DNA of 56,826 bases. Origin: Apostichopus parvimensis (lineage: Eukaryota > Echinodermata > Holothuroidea > Aspidochirotida > Stichopodidae). The translations under genes were made by a program, and so were the position numbers. The first letter of the stretch is position 1. Every line of letters begins with the position of its first letter. Shown one piece after another: positions 12,401 to 24,400 of this stretch. The stretch is from positions 1 through 56,826 of the forward strand of contig KN892421.1 in assembly GCA_000934455.1 (NCBI GenBank), read 5' to 3'. Under the pieces are notes generated by a model that worked only from the letters and a program-made list of their open reading frames with translations, was not told where the DNA came from and ran no database searches.

Positions 12401-15400
12401 GATTAATTAAAATGTGACTCAAAATGTAGCAACGTTACTGTATGTTTTACCAATAATGATTAATGTTCAACTTCAACTTTGCTTTAGGGCAGNNNNNNNN
12501 NNNNNNNNNNNNNNNNNNNNNNNNNNNNNNNNNNNNNNNNNNTATCTAGTATTAAACCTCATTTCAAGTATTGTCAGTGATGGATTCTTTGGCTTACCTC
12601 AAAAACTAATAAGATAATAAGAATATGATATGATGATGATGATTTTATCTCAGACTCATGGCAGATGTTACTTTCTTTTTAAAAAAAAAACAGATGTGAC
12701 TGAGAAAGTGACAGAATTAGACAGAAAAATGGATAGAAATAATTATTCAGGAGCAGTCAAGGGTGACAAGTAATAAAACTCATTAAGCTGTTGTTATGTG
12801 TAAATATACACATGTATGCACTTATGGAAATGCAAACTTAATAATCAGAATAATAAGGTGTATTTGTGTGCAAGCTGATGGTTACTGTATTAGTCACTGT
12901 TTACTTGCAGATATTGTGTTACCATGACGTTGTGGTATACTGTATTTAAATTTATTTAAATTAGAGTTTTGTCATATTTTATGTCTTGAGCACATTGACT
13001 ATGAGATTTGAAACATTCTTGTTTGTTTAATTTTACAGTTTTGTTGATTCTACAGTTTTTTGTTTGATTCTACAGTGATTTCTTAATTTTTTTTAAGAAT
13101 ATGTTGAAACTTGTCAACTTGATAATGGTTACATTTCTTTCTCTTTCTTCCTTTTCTTTCTCTCTTAGAATGTAGATTTGTTGCATCATACAAGAAAGGT
13201 CCTCAAAAGGATAGAGTTCTGCTCAGCAGTCCAAGATTGCCCAGGAGAGGTTCACCGGCCAGTCGACCGATTCAAAATGGTAAATGTTGCAAATAACTTA
13301 AATGCAGAGGATCTATTTTAATGTTAACATAAACATCTTTTGGTGGTATATATTGCACACTGATTTGATAAACTGGCAAAATCAATTTTGTACAAAGGGA
13401 AAACAACAGGAATAATATAGTAAAATTTTGTTCCATTATATTGGCATTTCTTAAATATCTGTTTCCTTTCTACAAATGCAATTTTCTTATGAAGAACTCT
13501 ACATTGTCTCATTAATTTCAAACTTTCAGGAAATGTCTACAGGTATACATTATTTCTCACAGAATGTTTTTTCTCTTCAGTATTGAGTCCACCAACAACA
13601 GCAAAAGGTTGATAGAAAAAGAAAATTTCTTCTCTATTATTGCATTTCTGCAGTAGACTACAACTGATAAATAATCCTATATACCCAACTTTCTGAAAGA
13701 ATCGTCCAAATATTATCTCTTAGAATATGAAATATAAGATGAGCCACAAACTACATTTTTTTTTCTTGAGTTGAAATTGACTTTTTAAAAATAAAATACT
13801 GAAGTCTTTTCTTGTAGTAACTTTTTGTCAAGCAAAGGACACATTTCAGTCTTGTTAGCAGCAGGTCTTTCAAATGAATTATTCTTTCAATCTCTTTACC
13901 CTCAAGGAAACTACTATACGTAGGTCGTGTTCCAAGTTTTATCACTCACAATAGGTCAAGTATTAATCAACAACCATCCCCCTTTATGATGTTTTCAGTA
14001 GATAAAAGACAAGTGCATGTGTCTACAGTTGTGAGCGATAATAAATCTTACTGAACGTTGGTTGCACACTTTAAATACTGTACAGGCTATTGGCCTGACC
14101 AATAATCCAATCATTTAGTGAATGCAATGACTTTGTGGTGCAGTATTAAACCTCATGGTGGCCCTCATTTTAATTTTAAATTAAGTGTCGCTGATTCTCC
14201 ATTTAGTGTGTTCTTTGAGCTTGAAATTGAGATTGGATATGTTATCTGATGAGTTGAGCTGTTTGGAAACGTGCTTGCTGAAAATTGATGGTTTTTATTT
14301 TACAGAGTATAAGAAATGACTGTATCAGAATTAAAGTGATAGGTTAAGCTTTCAGTGTAAAGAAAGCCTATTTGAAAAGTTTGATATTTATGGAATTCAT
14401 AAAGATGAACTGTTTAAAACAACTGTTGGAAAAGAGGTAAGAAATATTTGGCTGGAAAAGAAGTCCTGCCTTCTGCAAACCAAGCTATGCAGCCTTTGGT
14501 GGCAATCCCTTCAGTATGTGGGTATAGGAATCACCACCAACTATTGAAGGGCTAAATAGCTCTGCTGGTAGAGCACAGTGCTTGGATCACCACCAGCTAT
14601 TAATATGGCTGAATAGCTCTGCTGTTCGAATCCCGATCCAGCCAAACATTTCATTGCTCTGTGCAAGACCTGGTTGGATAAGTAAGATATTCCCGTCTGA
14701 AATGGTGAAATAAAGCTAAAAACAGCAAAACAAATCCAACTAGATTAAAAAATTGGATATCCCCCATATGTGAAGTTTAAGCTACTGTAGATTCTTCACT
14801 TGCATATGTGGTTGCTTAGTGTCTTAAAGTAAGATCCTTCCAGGCTTACTATCATACAGCACATGTATTTGTCCTTCCAGGCTTATTATCATACATGTAT
14901 TTGTCCTTCCAGGCTTATTATCATACATGTATTTGTCCTTCCAGGCTTATTATCATACATGTATTTGTTCTTCCAGGCTCTGCCAGTTCATCTCATCAAA
15001 GTAGACCCAATTCAGCTAGCAATGGGAGGCCTAATGGATCCGTTAGAACAAAGGTCAGTGTTTGCTTTAAGGTCTCTGCTAGTATTTCAATTTAAATATT
15101 AAGTTTGAAAAATCACTAGGTTTTGCCCTCTCTATCGCTATATGTTGGAAGGCTTTAGCTAGCAACCATTGGATAGCTGCAATGGATGTCCAAATAAAGT
15201 TGTCTACAAACATAACTAAATTAATAAATATGGAACCATGAAACAACTTTAGAGTAAGTACGGTAGGAAGGAAGAAAGATGTATGAACGTAAAGTAGAGC
15301 CTGTTGTACACTCTTACCATCACTTGTTCCTGCTGTGGCAAAATTTTGGAAAGGTATATAAAGTGACCGATACAGTTTGAGGAAAGTGATCAAAGAAACA

Positions 15401-18400
15401 AAACAGATGACACCTTTTTCCATATAAGCACTCTTGATCATAGAATAATTTTGCCGATGGGAAGGGTGCATGGCCCTCCACCTGGCCATGAATAGGACTT
15501 CACACTCCTAGCTTTGGGTAAATTCTTGCTAGGTTCAGGTTTAGATTGCAATTGTATTATTGTCCCTTTGATGGGCCTGGGTTGGGCTTCTCAAACTGGC
15601 TGCATCCAATTGTAATGTGATATTTGAGTCTAGGAATTTCCTGTCCTACAATGCTTTAAACGTTTAATCCCTATTGGTTGAACATGAAGGGACCTTTGAG
15701 ACTCTAACCATCACACCACAGCTCCATTCTGCTTTCCGATTATGTAAAACTCGGTCTCTGATTTGTTGTTGGGTAAGAGGACAAAGAACTGAGCAGAAGC
15801 TAACTGAAGGTAGCAATCAGACTGTTTTCATTGAGGTTTAGTTTATAGCTTTTCTATGCTATTGTCTGAATTTTACTGTATTTTACTTGTCTTTATCTCC
15901 ACTGCCACTTCTAAAAGAAACCAAACTGTCCTAACACTTCATTCAGACGAATATAAGTATCCTTTTTCCATTTAAGAAAAATCCTAATTTTAACTAGTCT
16001 GGAATAGCTCTGATCAAAATGCTTAATTCATTCTTGCTTTCATTGTCCTTAAAAGGGCGAGAGTGATTCATATCCTAAGGGAGAGCAAAACCTTTGGAAT
16101 TGTTTGACACAGAAAGTGAGGTTATCACTCTGTATCTCTGAGTCTCTCATCAACGGACTCTATAATCCAATTTATTAGTGTTCGTCTATTTGTCCTTCAA
16201 TCATCCATCAGATGCAGAGACCGTTGGAGTCGATGCTCTGGTCAATAAAATAGTTCATGGAATAATTACTGACCACAAAGGCTGAGAGGAATTATTTATC
16301 CAGTAGTGCATTGCAAAGATAGTGTGTGAGAAATAGTCAAATTGCTATAGAAGTCTAAAGATGTAAACAGACAAAATTCAGAGTCTTCAAGACTGCTACA
16401 CAAACTTTGAACAACAAATTATTCCCTTTTGATATCACAATGGACTCCAGCATTACAGACTTGTTATATTTTGGTAAGCTTGTCTTCTAACAGAGGGTCT
16501 ATATTCAAGTATGATATTCATATTGTTGTTCCACAGAGATGCTATATTATGTTAGTTTTCTATATTTTCCATAGTGAAGTTTGAAAACAGAAATAGGTAT
16601 CTGTGCTTAAATTGGTTGTTTGTAAAGCCCAAAAGATCATCTACTTCTTTGTGGGAAATCACACTCTGTTACCATGCCGATCTTTGATAATAATTCTTTG
16701 TTTTTCTTTGTGTTTGTCCATACAAGCTGCTGTATTCTCCCTTCAACAGTAACTTGAAATCTAACATGTTAGGTGGTCAATTTGTTTCCTCATTACTAAA
16801 TCTTCAGGACCCGGGCCTAATCAATAAACAACATAAGAATATATAATAAACAGTGAATCATAATGACCACAGTTGCTTGTTTTCTGTGGAAATATGAGCA
16901 CATTGATTGGCGGTAGTATTAATGGTTGCATTGTGGAGTATAAATCATGCAAGTACTGGAAAATAATATTCCTTTTTCTTTTCTTTTCTTTTCTTATTGT
17001 GCAGAGCAAGGATTCCATAAGGTCTGGTTCTGGTTTCAAGGGAGGAGAAATGTGTAAGTAAAAATTAGTCAGAGCCTGAGATATGAGCTTAGCTAGAATT
17101 TTCTCGCCTAGGCCCGCCATAAGTGACTAATATGAAAGATGACAAACACATCTTAAGGGATGTCGATCAAGTGCTTCAATAGATGGACATGCTGCTATAC
17201 TGTACTTGTTTGCTGTGAATTTTAAATGAACCCATTTGGAAGCAAACAGAGTCACTTTCACTTTGTTTTTTTTCTTCTCCTCTTTATTTTTTTAAAGCTG
17301 CCGTACCAATAGACATAGCCCAAGCAGATGATAACCCAGAGCCACCAATCGATTTGCAAGAAAAGTATGAAATCAAGCAACTCATCGGCAATGGTAATTT
17401 TGCCGTAGTCAGACAGTGCACTAACAGGTAAGTAGCTATTAATTACTGCTTACTAAATAAATATGCTAGTCTGTACAAACAGCTTCGAGAGGGTTGAAAA
17501 GCTGGCAATAGGTTTTATGATGAAAAAATAAAAGTGTTTGAATGTGCCAATCTAATCGTACAAGAGTTTTGGTAATGTAAATATTTGAAATTTGCTTCAA
17601 AGTAGTTCAAGTTACCTCTGATGGGAGTTTTCTAGCTTTGTCATTATACTGATTATAGAACACAAGTTTTAATGTCGATAATGTAATTTTGTGACTTGAA
17701 ATTTTAGACAATGACAGGTAGCAGGTATTCTTGCAATTGATTAGCAAAGTATAAACAATTGATTGGGTATGGCCTTGGTTGAAAGTGCACTTGTGAGGTA
17801 ATATGATTGTCCACTAGTCTGCTAAGAAGCGATCGATAAAAAGTACATATTGTCTCAGGTAAGCATTGGATATTAGGTAAAGGTGAGTGAACACATTACC
17901 TGTATTCCTGAGAGCTTCAGCAGTATTCCAACACATTAAGAATGGAGCAAAATTGAAAACAGTAATAAAAAAAATTAAAAAAACAGGAAAGTTTATTTTC
18001 CAACAAGTTTGACAGGGCTCAATAATCTTGAAAAGACCAACATAAGCTGGCTCCTGTTAGGTTTAAATAAGGAATCTACAAGATTTGTGGGACAGACTCT
18101 CTAACACGCTGTTTAATCTTCCAAATTGTAATTAGCTCCATTTTCCATGGATCATTTTACTTACGTATACATACAATATATTGATTATGTACCGAACAAG
18201 ACACTTTTCCATACATTCTGGACTCCTGCGAGTGTTTCATTCATATTCAGTACTACACTCATCAGATTTACTTCGCAACCTCGCTTACCTGTCTCCCCAC
18301 AACCTTAGCATTCTCATTCTATCGTGTCTAGAATTAACTGTTAACCATTTACCAGTGGGCACCCTCTATGATCGGAACCCTCCGGTCAATGCCCTTCCTA

Positions 18401-21400
18401 CTCATTCTACCACCAAAAGTGTCTACGTTGTTCATTTTTTGTTTGGATTTATATTCTACTTCGGTTTCCTAGGATCCTTGTGTTATATTAACTGGAAGTA
18501 GGAATACTATTACTCTTCATGTGCAGGTTGTGAGGAGACAGGTAAGCTCGTCATTCGAAAAAATTCAAACCAGTTATATTTGGAATAACAATAATCTCTC
18601 TTACTTTATTCTTTAGAAATACTGGTGAAGAGTTTGCTCTGAAAATAATCAACAAGGCCAAGTGCAAAGGAAAGGTAAGATCATGTTTGTTCATCACCTC
18701 CACTGATTCTACATATAATACCACTTTGTATGTTTAAATCGGTTACATGCAACCCCCTTCCCCCGCCCCCTCTAGGTGTTTCAGTTAAGTACGGTAAGTT
18801 ATCTTAGCTATGTTGTGTTCTGTAAGTCGAATTGGAGTAAAGTAAACTTTTGTTAACCTTAAATAACCTTTTTTTATTTATTATTTATGGCTGGACTGTT
18901 CCCTTTCTTTTTGTAGACAGAGAAGCATAGCATTTGAAGTATGTCAGGCAAAATAGAATTCATAACTTTTATATAAGTTAAGTTTTTAAGTTCAACAAAT
19001 ATTTCGGTCTCGTATTTTCAGTACATATAAATTTACAGTGCGCATAATACACACAAAATATGAAAAGTGAATTATTCCCTGGTCATTCTGATCTGCATTG
19101 CTTTACAAACACTTGTAAGTGATATAGTACCATCGGTAAATACACAAACCGGTAACTTCTCTGAGTTTGATTCTTTTCTCCTCGCTGAATAATAACCACT
19201 CTCAAAGATTCCTTTCATTCTTGCCCTCTCTTTACAGGAACAAATGATTGAGAATGAGGTCAGTATTCTGCGTCGAGTACACCACGTTAACATCATCCTC
19301 CTCGTAGAAGAGTTTGATGGACCAAATGAACTTTATCTTGTGATGGAGCTGGTCAAGGTAAGTCTTTCTGCGATTGTCGAATTTGATCTTAAACGTAAGT
19401 TTGTAAGAAATGCTTCTTACTTTTAAAAGTGCGTCGCATTTGACTCGTCTGCATGCTGAATACTTTAAATTCAAAATTGTATTTCTGCCTTGTGATAGTC
19501 ATATCATGTTCCATTGTTAAGACATGTTATTTGATAACAATAAACATCTAAAACATGGCGATTCTTCTACAAATGTGGCATTAGGTCTATAGGAACATTT
19601 GATATTATAGACCTGTAGGTAGTGCTTAATTTGGTATTCTTTTTTTTGGGGGGGGGGGGGGATGGAGCAGGATTTCTTGATGTACAAGAAAGTTAACAGT
19701 GTAGTTGAAGGTTCATGTACATGTTAATTTATGTCATTGCTAATTTGCAACTGGCTGCATTTTTAAGATTTTTGACAATCAAATACCAGTGTCAGTTTTT
19801 TGCTAGAAGAGTTAACTTACATTACAAAATAATGAACTGAAAAGGTGCTACAAGTGTGAAAAACTTCCAGTATTCTTTTTGCATACAGTCACACCCCTAT
19901 GAAAAGTGTACAGCCAAAGAAATGTCAATGAAGGCTGCTTTAAGCTTAGATGAAGTAATAATAGACAAGTGCAATGACGACATGGAATTGACCCATTGAC
20001 CCTGGAATAGCTGTTACCATGGTGACATTATCATCTCATGTTTCACTGCTCATAGTAACTCAGAAAACACATCTTCTCACGTTTGTTATTATAAGATAAC
20101 CAGTGATAGCAACCTCCAAGGAATGGTGAGAGTTACTTAAACAGGAAATTAAAAAGGAAGTACACTTTCTCCGTTTTCATGAATTCTGAGCAATGTTTTT
20201 ATTGTAATTTTTTTTCATTTTCAATTTGGTTTGTATATATTGACATTTAAAATATGTGAGTTTTGGCATTGCTTTATGGAGACAAAAGTATTAACGAGTT
20301 TGAAGAACCAAACGTCATTTTTTCTTAGAAGAGTTTGCAAAATTTTGATTCTATGAAGCATTTTCAGTTTTAATATCCTTGTAACCCTATTTACATGTCA
20401 AATTTAAAAAGTATTCTACATTTTACATATCGTGAGGATTACATGGAATTATGGAGATTGACGGTGATGCCCTCCACACACATGACATGGTTACTAAATG
20501 GGATAGGTGGTTAGAACCAGATAAGGTAGTCTCTTTAACCCAGGGCAAGAGATTCAATATAGTTCTTAAATGTCTGCCACTTCATAACTAAATGAGTGGT
20601 CAAGGTCTTAACAAACATAACCCTACCTGAAAAAACTGTCACAATGCATCACAACACCAGCTCTGCAGCTTGTAACCAGATCTGTCTACTCAGAACAGAC
20701 CTTACTTACTTAAAGTAACTACAATGCTTCAACAAACTGTTCTTAATACCTTCAACAACCCTATTTATTGGGTGGTTCATATAATCAGAAACTCTGCAAA
20801 CATTGCAGTGAACGAAAACTGAGGAAAGTAGATCGACTCTCACAGCAGGACCCGCTTTACCAAAATCTTGCCATATGTTGCCCAAGGTTTTCTAGTTACT
20901 TAGGCCCACTACCACAGATTCTCTTATTCCCAGCATTTCAGCCTTAATCTCTCAGGTATCAAAAATGTGTAGGAGTTCTTCATTCCTGGCAAACCAAAGG
21001 TTCCCACTTTTTTGCACTCTACCTAAGATCTTCAAGCTTGCTAACTTGATCCTCAACTGTAATGTTAAATGCTGGTTCTAGTATCAATTGGATATGTCTA
21101 ATATTTCCACATAATCTAGCCTCCTAGTATACCAACCATCACTGGTATAGGGACTCTTACTGAAGGCCTTCCCGATGATAGTGATTCTATACATAATCCT
21201 TTACTCCCTCAACCATTCAGGACACCATCCATTTCTCAGAATTGTAAACAGGATCGCCAGTCTATCTAGTGAAGAGTTACTTGTCACGGTGGATGTGACC
21301 TATCAGTACAATTTAATACATACTTGAATGATGAAAGTGAACTAGCATGATAAGAATTTTTGTTTATTGGATCCTGCAAAGCTTTGACTCTCATTAGACT

Positions 21401-24400
21401 TACCAGTCATTCACTCAACCTTGGCAAACCAGTCACAAGATCACAGTTTGGAGACCATAATAATATAATATTTGCTTTTTTATATAGCGCTTTATACCAG
21501 CGAAAGGTCTCAAAGCGCTTTACAGACGTTATATTACCCCTGGTCAATGATAACCTGTCCCAGAGACAATCTCTCCAGTCGGCAGCAGTTATATACTGTG
21601 CCCAATGACAAGTTACCTCACAGGTACCCATTTAACCCCTTGGGTGGAGAGAGGCAAGTGAGATAAAGCATCTTGCCCAAGGACACAACGTAATGAACTA
21701 GGCAGGAATCGAACCAGCAATCCTTGGATCACGAGTCCGACGCCTTAGCCAATTGGCCACCACGCTCTCTAACTGTGCAATGTTTATATTATTATCTATT
21801 ATTTTGACATTGTCTTTTCTTCTACTGCAGGGTGGCGATCTGTTTGATGCCATTTCTTCCGCTACCAAGTACACAGAGAGGGATGCCAGCTGCATGATTC
21901 ACAACCTCTTCAGTGCTCTGCAGTACCTCCACAACTTGAACATTGTCCATCGGGACATAAAACCAGAGAATCTGCTCGTCTTCGAGCACCAGGACGGCTC
22001 CAAATCACTCAAACTGGGAGATTTTGGTCTTGCCACAGAGGCCACTGGACCGCTCTACACTGTGTGTGGCACTCCTACCTATGTGGCCCCAGAAATAATC
22101 TTGGAAACAGGGTGAGGCTATAAGATACAAAGAAATAAAGGATAGGTAGAAAACATTAGTGACTGCTTTAACACCTTCCAGTGGTCATGGTCTCAGCATT
22201 AGATTTGATAATATCAGGCATTAGAAAAAGAGAAGCGCACTGTGAGTTAACCATGTATTTCCCTAAGGCACAGTGTCAATAGTTAGATGCTGAGGAGGCT
22301 GCAGCATCCTGCACTGTGAGTTGACCATGTGTTTCCCTAAGGCACAGTGTCAAAAGTAAGATGCTGAGGGGGCTGCAGCATCATGCAGCCAGGCTGCATA
22401 GCACATAATCCTTTGTACCCTACAGTGTCACACAATAGGCACTCCAGGTCAGCACATACATTCTGTATTGTTTGATATATTGATTCAGCCTTGCTGCAAT
22501 GGATCTTGCATCTGCGGCAGCTTGTCTCTTTGACAATATGCCTAAACAGGTTTGCAAATAAAAAACAGCCCCAATGTTTCAAATCTAAACTAAAAACCTA
22601 CCTCTATGCTAAACATTTTTCAATTTGATTTGTAATTTTATTTCATTGTTGCATTATTGTTTTTGCTTTTCGTTCTATTCATATTTATAAATATGGCGCT
22701 TTTGACAACTATTTTGTTTATAATTAGCGCATTATAAATCTTAGTTATTATTATTATTGTAAAATTTTGTGTGAGTCAATTAAGTTCCTCTCCTGACAAA
22801 CTTGAAAGAAAAGATATTGATGAAACATTCTTCAATCCAGTACAAATGTATACTGCATACCTAGCTTGTAATTATAATCAGTTTGATATGTAATTAAGAT
22901 ATTTATTACATAATGTGTTAATATGTTACGTCCCTGTAATACTGCCCGCAATACCGTTCTAGTGAATATCGTAGTTCCTTTGCTATCAGTGGAGTAGTTA
23001 TCTATCATTTTATTGTCTTGATATTTTACTCCTCCTCTCTTAATTCTTTCAGATACGGTCTAAAGGTAGACATCTGGGCAGCTGGAGTGATTACTTACGT
23101 TCTTCTTTGTGGTTTCCCACCGTTTAGAAGGTAAATATATATCAAGGATTGTAGAAAACCGACAGAGAAAAGTAGTGATGAGCTCAAAAACTCCTTGAAA
23201 ATGTTCCTCTTCCAAGGGAATGGTATAAGTCATTGACAAAAGCTGCTTCCATAATTTGCAAGAGGATCGAGCGAAGACTAACAAGAGTATCTGAAATTGA
23301 TTTATTATATGTTAGACACACAGACCATATGCAAAGGTTAAATTCTTTCATGGTGTGTGAACTATGAACCATGTAAGTCAAGGTGGCCTTGGCAATGCTC
23401 AGTATCAAAAAAAGACCAGATTTGTGTATTGAATATAATGACCATTACATTTTGCAAAATAGTGAAAGTAAAACCGATGATGAAGAAAGTATGGGCTAGT
23501 AGACATTGTCAAAAGTCAATTGAGCTCCAACAAGATGGAATTTTCAAAGGTTCGAGAGAATGGTCCTTACACGCATGATAAATAAAGAATTGAACCTTCA
23601 GGGGGTATCATCTTCCTAAAGGATGCAATGAATTACATCATCAAAACCGTGATGTATTTTCGCTTTTCTGGTTTCTTTCACAAAGCTTAATTTTCAAACC
23701 AAATTTAAGATGTGTTGTTCAATTCTCCCGTGGTCTACAGATATTACAGATATTAAGTTATTTTGTTCACCGCCTACGTTATCTCAACTTTTACACAGCA
23801 CCAACAATAATCAAGATGAGGTCTTTGACAAAATCGTCGCCTGTGATTTCACGTTCTTGTCTCCTTTCTGGGACGGTATCTCGGAATCTGCGAAGGAGCT
23901 CATCAGCTGCATGTTGACCATCGACGTCGATCAGAGGTACTCAGCTGACGATGTCTTAGCTCATCCCTGGATGGCGGTAAGTGTGGTCTCCATGGCAACA
24001 ATGATTTTAAGGCAGCCGCTTGGTCGGTTATCTATCACAGTATTTCCTCCATATAAGTTTGAAATTCATGAATACGTTAGACACTCCTCCTAGATCAGCC
24101 AGTTTGGACGATTTTCCAATGTTAATACCGCTCTAGACTTTACATCTCAAAGCAAAGCTCTCGAAGGGACAGTGTGAACAGTTCCTAACCTTTATCTAAT
24201 ATAAACAGAATATTCATACTGCTCATAATGTCAGTATAAGTGTTTTGCAGCTGGACATGAAGATTTCAAAGGTTGTCCTAATGTTGGCTAGATTTCTCAA
24301 GAGGTGAATGTTATGAACAACTAAACCAGTGAATTCATGACTTTCTCAACATTTCATCTTCAAGAGACTTTGTCTGCTTATCCAATCAAAGAAGCACATT

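Larger units (their letters stand above)
5394..13168 (+). other. DCLK intron (largest, 7.8 kb)
   Basis: The codon split across this intron joins as GAA to give AANECR, matching the NECR of family members, so no missing coding exon is required here. Contents: a C-rich tract near 6170-6215, a frame-broken minus-strand coding-like segment (8658-9142), a G homopolymer near 10037-10052 and a 50-base assembly gap (12493-12542). No promoter for a kinase-only transcript could be recognised. Confidence 0.7.
13280..14976 (+). other. DCLK intron with tRNA-like fragment and duplicated splice acceptors
   Basis: Contains a tRNA-like SINE fragment (14546-14655). Its last 135 bases form a tandem repeat that reproduces the 3' splice site of the next exon (14841-14976). 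No coding exon is seen inside. Confidence 0.75.
19358..21830 (+). other. DCLK intron carrying retroelement relics
   Basis: Holds a T/G homopolymer near 19640-19661, a decayed Penelope-like reverse transcriptase (about 20970-21335) and a minus-strand tRNA-derived SINE (about 21459-21766) that ends only about 65 bases before the next acceptor. The stretch 19660-20960 shows nothing recognisable. Confidence 0.75.
22112..23052 (+). other. DCLK intron with 74-bp duplication and LINE 3' end
   Basis: Contains a two-copy 74-bp tandem duplication (22237-22384) and the 3' terminus of a non-LTR retrotransposon (about 22575-22757). The remainder is AT-rich. Confidence 0.7.

Noticed and set aside
12493..12542. 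A missing DCLK exon hidden in the N gap
   Set aside because: The exons on either side join in phase and give the conserved NECR sequence, so none is needed.
14546..14655. tRNA gene
   Set aside because: A and B box sequences are present but the spacing is broken by an internal duplication and no cloverleaf can be drawn; read as a SINE fragment.
14863..15102. Plus-strand open frames through the 32-bp repeat, starting MYLSFQAYY
   Set aside because: They arise from the repeat itself. Only the GSASSS frame from 14977 joins the DCLK exons.
18181..18501. 106-codon plus-strand open frame
   Set aside because: Lies across the inverted-repeat element 18283-18547 and has no protein features.
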